In this document: positions 1 to 8,474 of the stretch, piece by piece
Layout of the letters: each line of letters opens with the position of its first letter
How positions within the stretch are numbered: position 1 is the stretch's first letter
Assembly (NCBI RefSeq): GCF_963665675.1
Contig: NZ_OY762426.1
Location: forward strand, 1,364,001-1,428,000
Length of the DNA stretch: 64,000 bases
DNA from: an uncultured Methanolobus sp.
Lineage (GTDB): Archaea > Halobacteriota > Methanosarcinia > Methanosarcinales > Methanosarcinaceae
Reading direction: 5' to 3'
Notes under the pieces: generated by a model
Told to the model about the DNA's origin: nothing
Databases searched by the model: none
What the model saw: the letters and a program-made list of their open reading frames with translations, nothing else
Program-made: the position numbers and the translations under genes

Positions 1-123
1 AGTTCAGTAAACCCAAGGGATGACGGATATTTTGAGTTTAACTATGAATTCTGCAAGGGATGTGGAATCTGTGCAAACGAATGTCCAAAGAGCGCAATCA
101 CAATGGTTCTGGAGGAGAAGTAA
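1..123 (+). CDS. porD: Pyruvate:ferredoxin oxidoreductase delta subunit, C-terminal fragment
   Basis: Only the last 40 codons lie in the window; the 5' part is beyond the left edge. The fragment carries a ferredoxin-type cluster motif (C-x2-C-x2-C-x3-C-P, reading CKGCGICANECP) that binds one [4Fe-4S] cluster. In four-subunit archaeal pyruvate oxidoreductases the delta subunit passes electrons from the catalytic subunits to ferredoxin. The stop codon abuts the porA ATG, so translation is probably coupled. The assignment rests on the motif plus the porA and porB genes that follow. A delta subunit of another 2-oxoacid oxidoreductase cannot be excluded from the fragment alone. Confidence 0.9.
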   Translation, partial: SSVNPRDDGYFEFNYEFCKGCGICANECPKSAITMVLEEK

Positions 124-1338
124 ATGGCACCGGAAAACAAACTTGACAAAAGTAAGATGGTCGTTGTCGAAGGTTCATACGCTGTTGCACACGCTGTAAA
201 AACCTGCAGACCAAACGTAATTTCAGCATACCCAATTACACCACAGACCCATATTGTTGAGGACCTCTCACAATTCATGGCAGACGGTGAGATACCAAAT
301 TGTGAATACATCAATGTGGAATCAGAGTTCTCAGCTCTCTCTGCACTGGTTGGTTCCTCAGCTGCAGGAGCAAGATGTTACTCAGCAACAACCTCACAGG
401 GTCTTGAACTCATGCACGAGGTTCTGTTCAATATCTCAGGTATGAGACTGCCTGTAGTAATGACAATCGCAAACAGGGCTGTCAGTGCACCTATTAGCAT
501 ATGGAATGACCACCAGGATGCAATCTCCCAGAGAGACACCGGATGGATACAGATCTATGCAGAGAACACACAGGAAATCTCAGATATGACCGCTCAGGCA
601 TACAAGATCGCTGAGGACAAAGACATCCTGATGCCTGCAATGACATGTATGGACGGTTTTATCCTGTCACATGTTTACGAACCTGTTGTACTTCTTGAGC
701 AGGATCTTACAGATGAATTCCTGCCTACCTATGAACCTGATCAGGTTCTTGATCCAAAGAACCCATTGAGTTTCGGTGCTTTTGCAGACCCTAACTACTA
801 CACTGAGTTCAGGTACCTGCAGGAGCAGGCAATGCAGAAATCTCTTAAGAAAATAGAGGATGTAGCAAATGAATTCTACGACGTATACGGAAGATACTAC
901 GGAGGACTTATTGACGAGTATCGAACAGATGATGCAGACATCGTCATCATGGCAATGGGATCCATTGTCGGAACCATTAAGGACGTCATTGATAAACTCA
1001 GAGACAGGAATGTGAAAGTAGGTCTTCTGAAGGTAAGATCATTCAGACCATTCCCTGTTGATGCTATCAAGAATGTTGTCAAAGATGCAAAGGTTGTTGT
1101 CGTGCTTGACAAGAACATTTCACTTGGACTTAACGAAGGTGCACTCTTCACCGAAACAAAGTCTTCGCTCTACAACACTGACATCAGAATACCTGTAGTT
1201 GGTTACATGGTAGGACACGGTGGACGTGACATCAAGGTCGACACCATCACAAAGATCATCGATGAAGCAACAGAGGTCATGAAGACAGGTATCAAGATAG
1301 AGAGTCAGTTTACCGATGTGAAGGAGGAACTACTATGA
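124..1338 (+). CDS. porA: Pyruvate:ferredoxin oxidoreductase alpha subunit
   Basis: This 404-residue protein is a full-length alpha subunit of the four-subunit enzyme that interconverts pyruvate + CoA and acetyl-CoA + CO2 with ferredoxin as electron carrier. The N-terminal pyrimidine-binding half starts with the family pattern G(S)YAVAHAVK...YPITPQT, and the Glu of the 'NVESEFSA' segment is the residue that contacts the thiamine ring in this family. In methylotrophic methanogens the enzyme mainly supplies pyruvate from acetyl-CoA. The start follows the porD stop directly, and the 3' end overlaps porB by four bases (ATGA), as expected of an operon producing a stoichiometric complex. Confidence 0.95.
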   Translation: MAPENKLDKSKMVVVEGSYAVAHAVKTCRPNVISAYPITPQTHIVEDLSQFMADGEIPNCEYINVESEFSALSALVGSSAAGARCYSATTSQGLELMHEVLFNISGMRLPVVMTIANRAVSAPISIWNDHQDAISQRDTGWIQIYAENTQEISDMTAQAYKIAEDKDILMPAMTCMDGFILSHVYEPVVLLEQDLTDEFLPTYEPDQVLDPKNPLSFGAFADPNYYTEFRYLQEQAMQKSLKKIEDVANEFYDVYGRYYGGLIDEYRTDDADIVIMAMGSIVGTIKDVIDKLRDRNVKVGLLKVRSFRPFPVDAIKNVVKDAKVVVVLDKNISLGLNEGALFTETKSSLYNTDIRIPVVGYMVGHGGRDIKVDTITKIIDEATEVMKTGIKIESQFTDVKEELL

Positions 1339-2210
1339 AATCATTGTTAGCCCCGGGACACAGAGGATGTGCAGGTTGCTGTGACGCAATGGCTGCAAAG
1401 TTCACACTTATGGGCGCCGGAGAAGACTGTATTGTCATCAACCCTACCGGATGTCTTGAAGTTATGACCACCCCGTTCCCTGAAACTGCATGGGATGTAC
1501 CATGGGTACACTCACTTTTTGAGAATGCAGCTGCAGTAGGAGCAGGTGTAGAAGCTGCTCTTAAGGCACTTGGTAAGAAAGAGAACACCAAGGTAGTTGT
1601 AATGGGTGGAGACGGTGCAACACTGGATATAGGAATGCGTTCCATCTCCGGAGCATTTGAGAGAGGACACGATCTCACATACGTCTGTATCGACAACGAA
1701 GCTTACATGAACACTGGTGTTCAGAGAAGTGGTGCAACACCATACAATGCTTCAACCACAACAAGCCCGGCAGGAAAGGTTTCCTTCGGTAACCCAAGAC
1801 CAAAGAAGAATATGCCAGCTATCATGGCTGCACACGGTGCACCATATGTCGCTACAACTTCAATCGGTTTCCCAAAGGACATGATCAAGAAGGTCGCAAA
1901 GGCAACTGAAATTGAAGGTCCGGCTTATATCCATGCACATGCTCCATGTACGACAGGATGGGGATTTGACACCTCAAAGACAGTAGAAGTTGCAAAGGCG
2001 GCAGTCCAGACAGGTCTCTGGCCACTCTATGAAATGGAGGACGGCGAGGTCACAAAGGTCAGGAAGCTCGGCAAGAAGATACAGCCTGTAGAGGATTATC
2101 TCAAGATGCAGCGCCGTTTCAAGCACCTTTTCACCATGGAAGGTGGAGAGGAAGAGATTGCAAAGATCCAGGCCATCGCTGACAAAAATATTGAAGATTT
2201 CGGGCTCTGA
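1335..2210 (+). CDS. porB: Pyruvate:ferredoxin oxidoreductase beta subunit
   Basis: This 291-residue protein is the thiamine-diphosphate-binding beta subunit. The conserved [10 protein letters not shown] segment near the N-terminus and the later Cys residues supply ligands of the proximal [4Fe-4S] cluster. The GDGATLDIG motif followed about 30 residues later by an NEAYMNTG segment is the ThDP/Mg binding signature. Its start overlaps the porA stop, and a GGAGG-type ribosome site sits inside the porA end. The gene is the last of the operon; a T-rich run beginning about 10 bases after the stop is a plausible archaeal terminator. Confidence 0.95.
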   Translation: MKSLLAPGHRGCAGCCDAMAAKFTLMGAGEDCIVINPTGCLEVMTTPFPETAWDVPWVHSLFENAAAVGAGVEAALKALGKKENTKVVVMGGDGATLDIGMRSISGAFERGHDLTYVCIDNEAYMNTGVQRSGATPYNASTTTSPAGKVSFGNPRPKKNMPAIMAAHGAPYVATTSIGFPKDMIKKVAKATEIEGPAYIHAHAPCTTGWGFDTSKTVEVAKAAVQTGLWPLYEMEDGEVTKVRKLGKKIQPVEDYLKMQRRFKHLFTMEGGEEEIAKIQAIADKNIEDFGL

Positions 2211-2215
2211 ACCCG

Positions 2216-2262
2216 TATCTTTTCTTCTTTTTATTTCTCTTTTTTATTCGTAATCTTTATAT
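2216..2262 (+). terminator. Probable T-run terminator after porB
   Basis: Immediately after the porB stop the plus strand carries several clustered T runs with little secondary structure. Runs of T without a strong hairpin are the usual signal for archaeal RNA polymerase termination. This is an inference from composition and position; transcript ends are unknown. Confidence 0.45.
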
Positions 2263-2407
2263 CCCAATACTCACTTTTTGAGTGTTCCTATCATGTCTTA
2301 TCCAGACATGCCACGGATAATAATTATTCACTTAAATTGTATTAATAATAATATATCAAAGAAGATCTATTCTTGAATATATATTGTTCTCTTAATTATT
2401 TTTATTT

Positions 2408-2426
2408 CGAGACGAAATGATGGGGT
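2408..2426 (+). promoter_or_regulatory. Isolated origin-recognition-box-like sequence
   Basis: The 19 bases here match the origin box at 28553-28571 at 15 of 19 positions, including the whole GATGGGGT end. The site is single, lies in the AT-rich spacer upstream of nth, and has no companion repeats. It could be an isolated Cdc6/Orc1 site or a chance match. I see nothing else in the 2211-2466 spacer besides the T runs and an AT-rich stretch that probably holds the nth promoter. Confidence 0.25.
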
Positions 2427-2466
2427 TTACAATAAAGCTAAAAACTATCAAATAATAATTCACCCC

Positions 2467-3120
2467 ATGGCCATTCAATCCCCTGTTCCTGACAACACAG
2501 AGAATTTTGATGAGATATTCGGGCTTCTGCAAAAAGAATATCCTAACGCAGAGCCAATGCTTCATTTCAATAATCCTCTTGAACTTCTGGTTGCAACAAT
2601 TCTCTCCGCCCAGTGTACGGATAAGCAGGTAAACAAGGTTACAAAGGTATTATTCAAAAAATACCAAAACGTGGAGGATTTTGCCAACGCTGACCTCACA
2701 GAACTTGGAAAAGATATCTACACCACAGGTTTCTATCGCCAGAAAGCAAAGCACATAATCGGAAGTGCACAGATCATCCTTACAGAATTCGGTGGCAGAG
2801 TTCCCGATACAATGGAAAATTTGCTGAAACTTCCGGGCGTGGGCAGGAAAACCGCTAACATTGTCCTTGCAAGGGGTTACAATACTATTGTGGGAATCGC
2901 AGTTGATACCCATGTAACAAGATTGTCTCAGAAACTCGGGTTTACAAAGAACAGCGATCCAAAAAAGATAGAGATAGATCTGATGGAGCTTGCTGAGAAA
3001 AAAGACCTCGAGGACCTTTCCATGACACTGATTCTTCACGGACGAAATGTGTGTATCGCAAGAAGACCGAAGTGTGGAAAATGTGTTGTGAATGAGTTGT
3101 GTCCTTCGAGTGAAGTCTGA
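2467..3120 (+). CDS. nth: Endonuclease III (DNA glycosylase/AP lyase)
   Basis: This 217-residue protein is a base-excision repair glycosylase that removes oxidised pyrimidines and cleaves the resulting abasic site. It has the helix-hairpin-helix LPGVGRKTA at residues 122-130 with the catalytic Lys128, the catalytic Asp147 in the VDTHVTRL segment, and the C-terminal [4Fe-4S] loop with Cys196, Cys203, Cys206 and Cys212 (C-x6-C-x2-C-x5-C). Length matches the family. The gene is monocistronic in appearance and converges with the alkylation-repair gene 20 bases downstream, giving a small pair of repair genes. Confidence 0.95.
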   Translation: MAIQSPVPDNTENFDEIFGLLQKEYPNAEPMLHFNNPLELLVATILSAQCTDKQVNKVTKVLFKKYQNVEDFANADLTELGKDIYTTGFYRQKAKHIIGSAQIILTEFGGRVPDTMENLLKLPGVGRKTANIVLARGYNTIVGIAVDTHVTRLSQKLGFTKNSDPKKIEIDLMELAEKKDLEDLSMTLILHGRNVCIARRPKCGKCVVNELCPSSEV

Positions 3121-3140
3121 AAAGCTTTCTTAAGCTATTC

Positions 3141-3848
3141 TCATCTCTCCATCGCCTTGGCTCTCAATTCCTTCGGCATTTTCTCAATAGCATACCTGAG
3201 CGCAGTCCTTGGCATAACTTCCTTGTTCTTAACCACGTAATCAAATACTTTCTGCTGGTGCTGCTTACCCGCTTCCTTGAGCATCCACCCATAACCTTTC
3301 TGAACCAGATCATCCTCATCGGTCAGCAACATATCAGCAATCTCAAAAATATCATTCAGAAAATCTCCCCTGCGAGCTGCTAAAATGAGTGTTACAGCAG
3401 CAGCACGCCTGTACCAGCGATTCTCAGATGCTGTCCACTTTTTGAGTGAATCAATATACTGAGGATACATATCGATGAACGTACCTACGGTATGATTGCA
3501 GAGAGTATCACATTTCGCCCAGTTGTTGACATAATCCCCGACCCATCTCTCAAACATAACAAAATCCTCAGGTTCATATTGTTTTCTCAGGTTGTACGAC
3601 CACTCAAATGCAATGAACGCTTCCTCCATGTAATCAGAACTGAGAAGTTCCTCACAAAGCGCAAATATCTCCTGCTTGCTTTTGCCGGATACTTGCTTGT
3701 AATAGTTCTTTGCTATTTTTCTGGCAACCGGAGTTTTCATGCCATAGCATTTTATTGGTTCTTTGAAGAAACGGTTTGAACTTTCTCTGGCTTCTTCGTC
3801 AGAGTTTTGTTTGAGGTCGGCTCGGAGTTGGGAGATTATGGAGTTCAT
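3141..3848 (-). CDS. DNA alkylation repair protein, AlkD-like HEAT-repeat family
   Basis: This 235-residue, all-helical protein resembles the AlkD/AlkC-type family (pfam DNA_alkylation), in which HEAT-like helical pairs form a concave surface that holds alkylated DNA for base removal. The supporting features are the N-terminal 'FFKEPIKCYGMKTP' type segment, the motif around 'EAFIAFEW' and 'WAKCDTLCNHTVG', and the 'WYRRAAAVTLI' segment, all typical of this family. It converges on nth. Members differ in activity, so true 3-methyladenine or 7-methylguanine glycosylase activity is inferred and not visible from the sequence. Confidence 0.8.
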   Translation of the reverse strand: MNSIISQLRADLKQNSDEEARESSNRFFKEPIKCYGMKTPVARKIAKNYYKQVSGKSKQEIFALCEELLSSDYMEEAFIAFEWSYNLRKQYEPEDFVMFERWVGDYVNNWAKCDTLCNHTVGTFIDMYPQYIDSLKKWTASENRWYRRAAAVTLILAARRGDFLNDIFEIADMLLTDEDDLVQKGYGWMLKEAGKQHQQKVFDYVVKNKEVMPRTALRYAIEKMPKELRAKAMER

Positions 3849-4203
3849 GGGGGTTTATTGGGTGTGGTGAGAGATAATAGTGATGGATGAGCAGCAAAAC
3901 GACCAAGAAAAATATAGAGTCCTAGATAGTTGCTGTAGGGATCACGCTGAGTACAATCTATTTTCGCCAAGGACAGATAAACTGACATACAACCATTATC
4001 AAGGATTAGCGTACTGAAGCTGAAAAGGCTGAGATGAAAAGAAGATTGACAGGGTGTATTTATATTAACATCTTTTACTTATCAATACAAACTTTTGCAA
4101 TAATGATTTTTATTGGTTATATATATTTGATTTAAATGGAATCAAAATATGAGATTAATGCTAAATATTTAGCCAAACAATAGTATATTATAAAAAAGAT
4201 GGA
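3849..4203. other. 355-bp spacer, no recognised gene
   Basis: The first half (to about 4050) is less AT-rich than the second and reads open for a few dozen codons on the minus strand, but without a start, ribosome site or family I recognise. The second half is strongly AT-rich and probably holds the promoter of the small zinc-ribbon gene. It may contain decayed accessory sequence next to the insertion element. Confidence 0.4.
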
Positions 4204-4644
4204 ATGGTTAGCATGCCATGCAAAAATTGTGGTGGAAGATTATTAATAGGTAAGAGGGCAGATGACACTGCCTTATGGTGTCCTAAATGTGAGGGGGTCA
4301 AAGTCCTCAGCAAAAGTGAGACAAAAAAATTAAGCATTAACAAAATCAGAGAAAATGCAGAGTTCAAAAGTCGATTATTATCAAAATATAGTAAACAATC
4401 TGTTATAGGTGCATTATGTGCAACGTTAGAAACGTCTTGCATTAACAAAGATAATTTTCGCCATATCTGTTCTACAAGTTATGCTATCAAAGATGTTCTT
4501 AAAAAGAAAAAAGATAACTTTGGATCCTACGTAACAATGATTGATGGGGATCTACAAGATCTAATAAGAATATATGATTTTGAATTCCATGAAACATATG
4601 TAAATAATTCATTAATAAATGATGATTATATTGAGGTTATCTAA
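4204..4644 (+). CDS. Small zinc-ribbon protein of unknown function
   Basis: This 146-residue protein is not recognised beyond its N-terminal zinc ribbon. Two Cys pairs (CKNC at residues 5-8 and CPKC at about 26-29) would bind one Zn. The remainder is Lys/Asn/Ile-rich and contains several more Cys without a clear pattern. Two starts are possible, this ATG or the one nine bases later. Low GC and its place beside a transposase and a MITE-like repeat suggest an accessory, probably transferred gene. It ends naturally 40 bases before the transposase end, so it does not look truncated. Confidence 0.6.
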   Translation: MVSMPCKNCGGRLLIGKRADDTALWCPKCEGVKVLSKSETKKLSINKIRENAEFKSRLLSKYSKQSVIGALCATLETSCINKDNFRHICSTSYAIKDVLKKKKDNFGSYVTMIDGDLQDLIRIYDFEFHETYVNNSLINDDYIEVI

Positions 4645-4684
4645 TTAGCTTCCAAATACCTCCATTCTAATTAGACAGACATTT

Positions 4685-5794
4685 TCAATAAAAGCTTCCA
4701 AATGAATTTCTTTTCTCAAACCCATTCTGTATTTCTGTAAGTACAAGTAACTGATACGCTACAAAATTCAGCAGAGAGTAGAGCTTTCTACTCTCTGCTC
4801 TGATTCTTCTTATATCGAACTTGACTACATCTTTAATGTGTCCGTGCTTTGATTCGCATTCTCCTCTTTTCTTGTATAGCTCATAGAACGATTCATCCCT
4901 CATATTTTGATTACGTAAGTTCATCTCAACCTGTTTAGACATTCCAATCTCATATAGGAATTTTAGTTTTTCTTCAGTACTTGCAAGTATATTCCCACCC
5001 AGAAACCACATTTTATTTACCCAATGGTCGATTTTGTCCATTTCGCCCTCTTTGCTGATCACAGCATTTTTTGGATATGCAATAACTGGCCTTGCATTCA
5101 AATGATACCAGATATCTGCATGATTCTTGAATGCTTTATAACCCGTATCCGCAGAATACATGTCAATATCAGCATTCATTTTCTTCAATGCTTGAATGTG
5201 TTTGATGAGTTCATGAGTATCTCCTGCTTTGCCATTTGTATGTGTCATGAACACGGGATAAGTTCCTACCATCGTGATGTGAGCTTTGTCCATCTTGCAT
5301 TTGTAATGAGGATTATAATCCGCATATTTATCGTATCTTGAAGCTTCAAGCGGAGTTGAATCGATCTTAGCTTCTTTTATTTGAGCAAGTTTAAGGATTC
5401 TTTCTCCAACTAACATCATTATTTCAGTTATTCCATCTTCTCCTAATCGATATTTTACAAAATTATGTAAGGTCTTTGATGAAGGAAGTTTTACAACACC
5501 ATTGTTATCGCAAAAAGCGAGTAGTATTGCCTCTTCTTCTGTTAATGAGGCGACAGTTTTCTCATAAGATAACTGCCTGAAACACATAACAATGAAGAGT
5601 TTTATCATTGAGGAAATGTTATATTTGTAATGCCAACTTTTGTTGGCATACACAGTACGCTCTAAGTACTGTGAAATATCTTCTATGCAGAGAAAGTGCA
5701 GGAATTGGCAAATTGAGGCGCTTTCCCTGTTCAGATAGTTTTCAATAGAGTCCTCAAATTGGACTCCTCCATGCATCATTACTTTTTTAGCCAT
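4685..5794 (-). CDS. DDE transposase, IS4/IS5-superfamily type
   Basis: This 369-residue protein has the RNase H-fold transposase pattern. There is an N-terminal helical DNA-binding region with a 'SYEKTVASL' type segment, a first catalytic Asp in KIDSTPLEA, a second in YSADTGYKAF, and a Glu in KKRGECESKHGHIKD, which matches the Y-(2)-R-(3)-E-(6)-K style signature of IS4/IS5-like enzymes. It appears intact, so the element may still be active. Its start is inside an ATG preceded by a weak ribosome site. Family assignment below the superfamily level would need an ISfinder search. Confidence 0.8.
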   Translation of the reverse strand: MAKKVMMHGGVQFEDSIENYLNRESASICQFLHFLCIEDISQYLERTVYANKSWHYKYNISSMIKLFIVMCFRQLSYEKTVASLTEEEAILLAFCDNNGVVKLPSSKTLHNFVKYRLGEDGITEIMMLVGERILKLAQIKEAKIDSTPLEASRYDKYADYNPHYKCKMDKAHITMVGTYPVFMTHTNGKAGDTHELIKHIQALKKMNADIDMYSADTGYKAFKNHADIWYHLNARPVIAYPKNAVISKEGEMDKIDHWVNKMWFLGGNILASTEEKLKFLYEIGMSKQVEMNLRNQNMRDESFYELYKKRGECESKHGHIKDVVKFDIRRIRAESRKLYSLLNFVAYQLLVLTEIQNGFEKRNSFGSFY

Positions 5795-5876
5795 GAGGCG
5801 GGCCAGATTTATGCTATTTATAGCTGCCGCCCCCCCCCAAAAAAAAAAGATAGATGATGAAGATGACGAAAAAAAA

Positions 5877-6052
5877 GGGGGCTGTCAAAAACTTTGGTGT
5901 TAGAGCAATTCTTCTTGGATAGCATTTTCCCATAAATTGTAATACTGACTAATTGTACATTCTTATGATCGCGTTTTCAAATAATCAACCCAATTCATTC
6001 ATTTGCATTATGTAATTGGTAATTGCTCAACCCCAACAAAATTGACAGCCCC
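5877..6052. mobile_element. MITE-like inverted-repeat element, 176 bp
   Basis: The left end (5877-5910) and right end (6021-6052) are imperfect inverted repeats of about 32 bases. Both ends carry GGGGCTGTCAA outermost and the complement of AATTGCTC innermost. The interior is AT-rich and contains no open frame. A runs of 8 and 7 bases flank the element directly, which could be a poly-A target duplication. Size, ends and lack of coding match a miniature element mobilised in trans. The ends do not match those of the adjacent transposase region, so the helper is unknown. Confidence 0.7.
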
Positions 6053-6326
6053 AAAAAAAGGATAAGCTTTTATGCCGAAGATCTAATTAGACGGCCTCAG
6101 AATATCAACTGCCAAAGCAAGAAGAAATACAGAAGAACATGCCCCATAGAATAACTTTAAAAACAATATGTCGAAAAAATCAATATTCAGAATTACAACA
6201 TCATTATCAGGAAATTACCGGATTCCGGTTCCCAGGCCGGTTGATGTTCTAAACTCATAAAAAATTGTTCTCCAGGTGAAAATGGTGACTACTCGCATGA
6301 AGGATTTGACCCGGAGAAACTTTTAA
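6053..6326. other. Spacer after mtbA with a short hairpin
   Basis: The spacer downstream of the methylamine operon has no open frame I can support. A perfect five-base stem with a three-base loop (ACCGG-ATT-CCGGT) lies at 6217-6229, followed by a second GGCCGG run. On the minus strand it is about 100 bases past the mtbA stop and may mark the end of the operon transcript, although it lacks a strong T run. Confidence 0.3.
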
Positions 6327-7346
6327 TCAGTATTTGTGGTTCTTTGCCATCTCTACCATTGCCCGGAGGTTTTCTGTAGGAGTCTTGCTGACAATACCAC
6401 AGCCCGGTGCAAGCAAACCCACTCCTGCATCAAGGACCTTCTGTGACTGTTCCTTTATTGCTTCAGGAGTCTGGTTCCAGAGCATGTTCACAGGGTCAAG
6501 ATTTCCGACAATTACAGCCTTTTCAACACTGCCAACAGCGGTTGCTACATCGACATTCTGGTCTACACTGATACCATCTACTCCCGATGATTCCATAAGG
6601 GCAAGACCCTGGGTGGTGTCACCACAGATGTGCAGGATTACAGGAACGTTGACCTTGTGCATCGCATCAACTATTCTTTTGTGGAAAGGTACAACAAACT
6701 TCTCATAAAATTCGGCACCAATAAGCTGTGCACTTGCTGTAGGGTCAATGATCACCATTGTATCGGCACCGTTCTCAACCATTTTCTCTGCATATGCAAC
6801 GCAGAAATCGGTTGTGAATTCCATGAGGGCAAGACCAAATGCCTCGTCAGTGAAGATTGCCATGAACCAGTCATCACCGTTTATGTGCTGTGCAAGTGAG
6901 AAAGGACCGATCATGCTTCCCATGACAGGAAGTTCTTCACCATACTTGTCTGCCAGTATTTTTATTGCTTCACAGACAACACCGATTCTTCCGTGACCGA
7001 GGCTGTAACCTTTGAGCTTCTCAATATCTTCAACATTGCTTACAACATGACCGACAACAGATGGTTGCTGTTCTTTTGTACCATCTTTTATCTCACAGCC
7101 AAAAAATTCAGCCTCTGCCGTAATATCAAAAGGCACACGTACAGCCTCAAATCCAACTTCTGTGTGACCTGCTTCTGCAAGTTTTGCCATTATTTCTGGA
7201 TCGCTATTAGCCTCAGGCCAGAAGGCACCACATGCCTCCATCTGTTCAACTGTTCCTGTCTGGGTGACAGAAACAGCGGGCATTCTGTCTACCGGCTGCC
7301 CTGTTAAAGCACGAACCAATCTTTCTTTAGGGGTATATTCTACCAT
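6327..7346 (-). CDS. mtbA: Methylcobamide:CoM methyltransferase, methylamine-specific
   Basis: This 339-residue zinc enzyme moves the methyl group from methyl-Co(III) corrinoid protein (here MtmC) to coenzyme M, giving methyl-CoM for methanogenesis. It has a UroD-like TIM-barrel fold. The zinc ligands are His239 and Cys241 in LHICGD and Cys316 in APGCGI, the His-x-Cys...Cys set known for MtbA/MtaA. The N-terminus '[18 protein letters not shown]' is characteristic. Placement as the last gene of an mtmC-mtmB-permease operon favours MtbA over the methanol enzyme MtaA. An AGGAGC site lies nine bases before the ATG. Confidence 0.92.
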   Translation of the reverse strand: MVEYTPKERLVRALTGQPVDRMPAVSVTQTGTVEQMEACGAFWPEANSDPEIMAKLAEAGHTEVGFEAVRVPFDITAEAEFFGCEIKDGTKEQQPSVVGHVVSNVEDIEKLKGYSLGHGRIGVVCEAIKILADKYGEELPVMGSMIGPFSLAQHINGDDWFMAIFTDEAFGLALMEFTTDFCVAYAEKMVENGADTMVIIDPTASAQLIGAEFYEKFVVPFHKRIVDAMHKVNVPVILHICGDTTQGLALMESSGVDGISVDQNVDVATAVGSVEKAVIVGNLDPVNMLWNQTPEAIKEQSQKVLDAGVGLLAPGCGIVSKTPTENLRAMVEMAKNHKY

Positions 7347-7376
7347 AATATTAAGCTCCTGTAAATTGAAATGAAG

Positions 7377-7859
7377 TCACAACTGGGGACCCCAGGTGCA
7401 TTTCTTCCCGTCTGTTACAGTAGAAGATATGATCTCAATACCTTTCAAATCTTCCCACAATCCATGAACATTACAACTTTCAACTGCTCTGAGATTGACA
7501 ATGGCCGATTTGGTACCGCATATACCACATACACCAAAGCCGTGAATCGTACAGTTCCTGATCTCTCTTGCAGAGATCATATCCTCAGTGCCTACGGCGG
7601 TAAAGATCGCTTCAGCTTTCCCTTCGGATGCCTGAAGCTCCTTTCTTCCCACAAGATTGCCGTTCAAGTGTAGTTCTATCCATTTTATGTAGTGATCCTC
7701 TTCCATAACATGTGGAATAGCTCCTACAGTTACCTTTACATCAAAAGGTTCCCCGGCTTTCACCTCTGAAGGAGCCTCTATGACAGGAACATGTTTTTTT
7801 TCCGTTTCGGTAAGGTTATCATGATCCTTTGCTCTTTGAATATTGGTATCTGAACTCAT
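7377..7859 (-). CDS. Superoxide-reductase-like protein (class II SORL/neelaredoxin type) with extra Cys motif
   Basis: This 160-residue protein carries the ligands of a superoxide reductase iron centre: His23 in KKHVP, His50 and His56 in IPHVMEEDHYIKW, and Cys129/His132 in ESCNVHGLW. The known role is one-electron reduction of superoxide to peroxide without making O2. It has an unusual insertion before the last ligand pair with Cys103, His106, Cys111 and Cys114, so a second C-x2-H-G unit precedes the canonical one. A GGTGA ribosome site precedes the ATG. It sits inside the methylamine operon, which suggests oxidative protection of the corrinoid/Fe-S enzymes or a redox role; that is inference. 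Confidence 0.75.
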   Translation of the reverse strand: MSSDTNIQRAKDHDNLTETEKKHVPVIEAPSEVKAGEPFDVKVTVGAIPHVMEEDHYIKWIELHLNGNLVGRKELQASEGKAEAIFTAVGTEDMISAREIRNCTIHGFGVCGICGTKSAIVNLRAVESCNVHGLWEDLKGIEIISSTVTDGKKCTWGPQL

Positions 7860-7950
7860 AATTTCACCTTATACTATCCATTAATTAGTAAATTAAACAT
7901 TAATTTAAACACAAAATTCAAAAAGAAATGTCAGTTCAGCTGACATTTCC

Positions 7951-8196
7951 TCAGTATTTGTAATGGCTTACAGAATGGTAAAGCATAATCACAAAAAACG
8001 CGATTATGACTCCCAGCAAACTGAAGAAGCCTACCGGATCCCATATGAACTGAATTGACCCGGTCTCTGACCATCCGACAAGTACTGAACCCTGTATCTG
8101 CGTTGGTACAACCAGACAGATGAAAGCAAGCACAAAAATGAAAATTATGTCAAATGCCTCCATCATCCAGTTTTTCTTTTCAGTATCTTCACTCAT
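7951..8196 (-). CDS. Small membrane protein of the methylamine operon, 2 TM
   Basis: This 81-residue protein has two predicted membrane helices (about residues 14-32 and 50-72) and short charged ends. I do not recognise a family. It has a good ribosome site (GAGGTGAC) and lies nine bases after the next upstream small membrane gene in an uninterrupted row with the permease, so it may be a permease subunit or regulator. The hydrophobic segment 'IFIFVLAFICLVVP' marks the first helix. Function is unknown. Confidence 0.75.
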   Translation of the reverse strand: MSEDTEKKNWMMEAFDIIFIFVLAFICLVVPTQIQGSVLVGWSETGSIQFIWDPVGFFSLLGVIIAFFVIMLYHSVSHYKY

Positions 8197-8205
8197 ATTG
8201 TCACC

Positions 8206-8469
8206 TCAATCATAATACTCGAAATCAAACATGTGCTGTTTTATTGAGCTTCTAACTTTCAGGTAGCCTATGGTTTCAACACCTACCACCAACCCGAAGA
8301 ACAATATGTATATCCCCCGAATTGCAGGTGAAACTGCTGAACCAGCCTCAGACAGTATGGTAAAGACCACATAACCTTCAACAACAATCAACAGAGCAAT
8401 TGCACCCAGTATCAGGAAAGTGTCCTTTGCAAATGCACTATTGTATTTTTCTTCATTGATTCCATCCAT
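8206..8469 (-). CDS. Small membrane protein of the methylamine operon, 2 TM
   Basis: This 87-residue protein has two membrane helices (about residues 18-40 and 50-70) and a Tyr/Asp-rich C-terminus. I placed the start at the ATG at 8467-8469 because a GGAG ribosome site lies eight bases before it. An in-frame GTG nine bases earlier would sit directly on that site and overlap the permease stop. Family not recognised. Tight coupling to the permease gene suggests a small accessory subunit of the transporter. Confidence 0.75.
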   Translation of the reverse strand: MDGINEEKYNSAFAKDTFLILGAIALLIVVEGYVVFTILSEAGSAVSPAIRGIYILFFGLVVGVETIGYLKVRSSIKQHMFDFEYYD

Positions 8470-8474
8470 TTTTA

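Larger units (their letters stand above)
4639..6092. mobile_element. Insertion-sequence region with transposase (limits uncertain)
   Basis: The transposase at 4685-5794 is the core of this region. The palindromic 10-mer TCTAATTAGA occurs at 4666-4675 and again at 6082-6091, each followed by C after the last shared A or nearby, giving an 11-base direct repeat (4666-4676, 6082-6092). A TAAAAGCTT segment lies inside each copy in inverted orientation. These could be a target duplication and vestigial ends, but no convincing long terminal inverted repeat was found. A C-run followed by an A-run (about 5829-5848) lies just upstream of the transposase gene. Confidence 0.4.
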
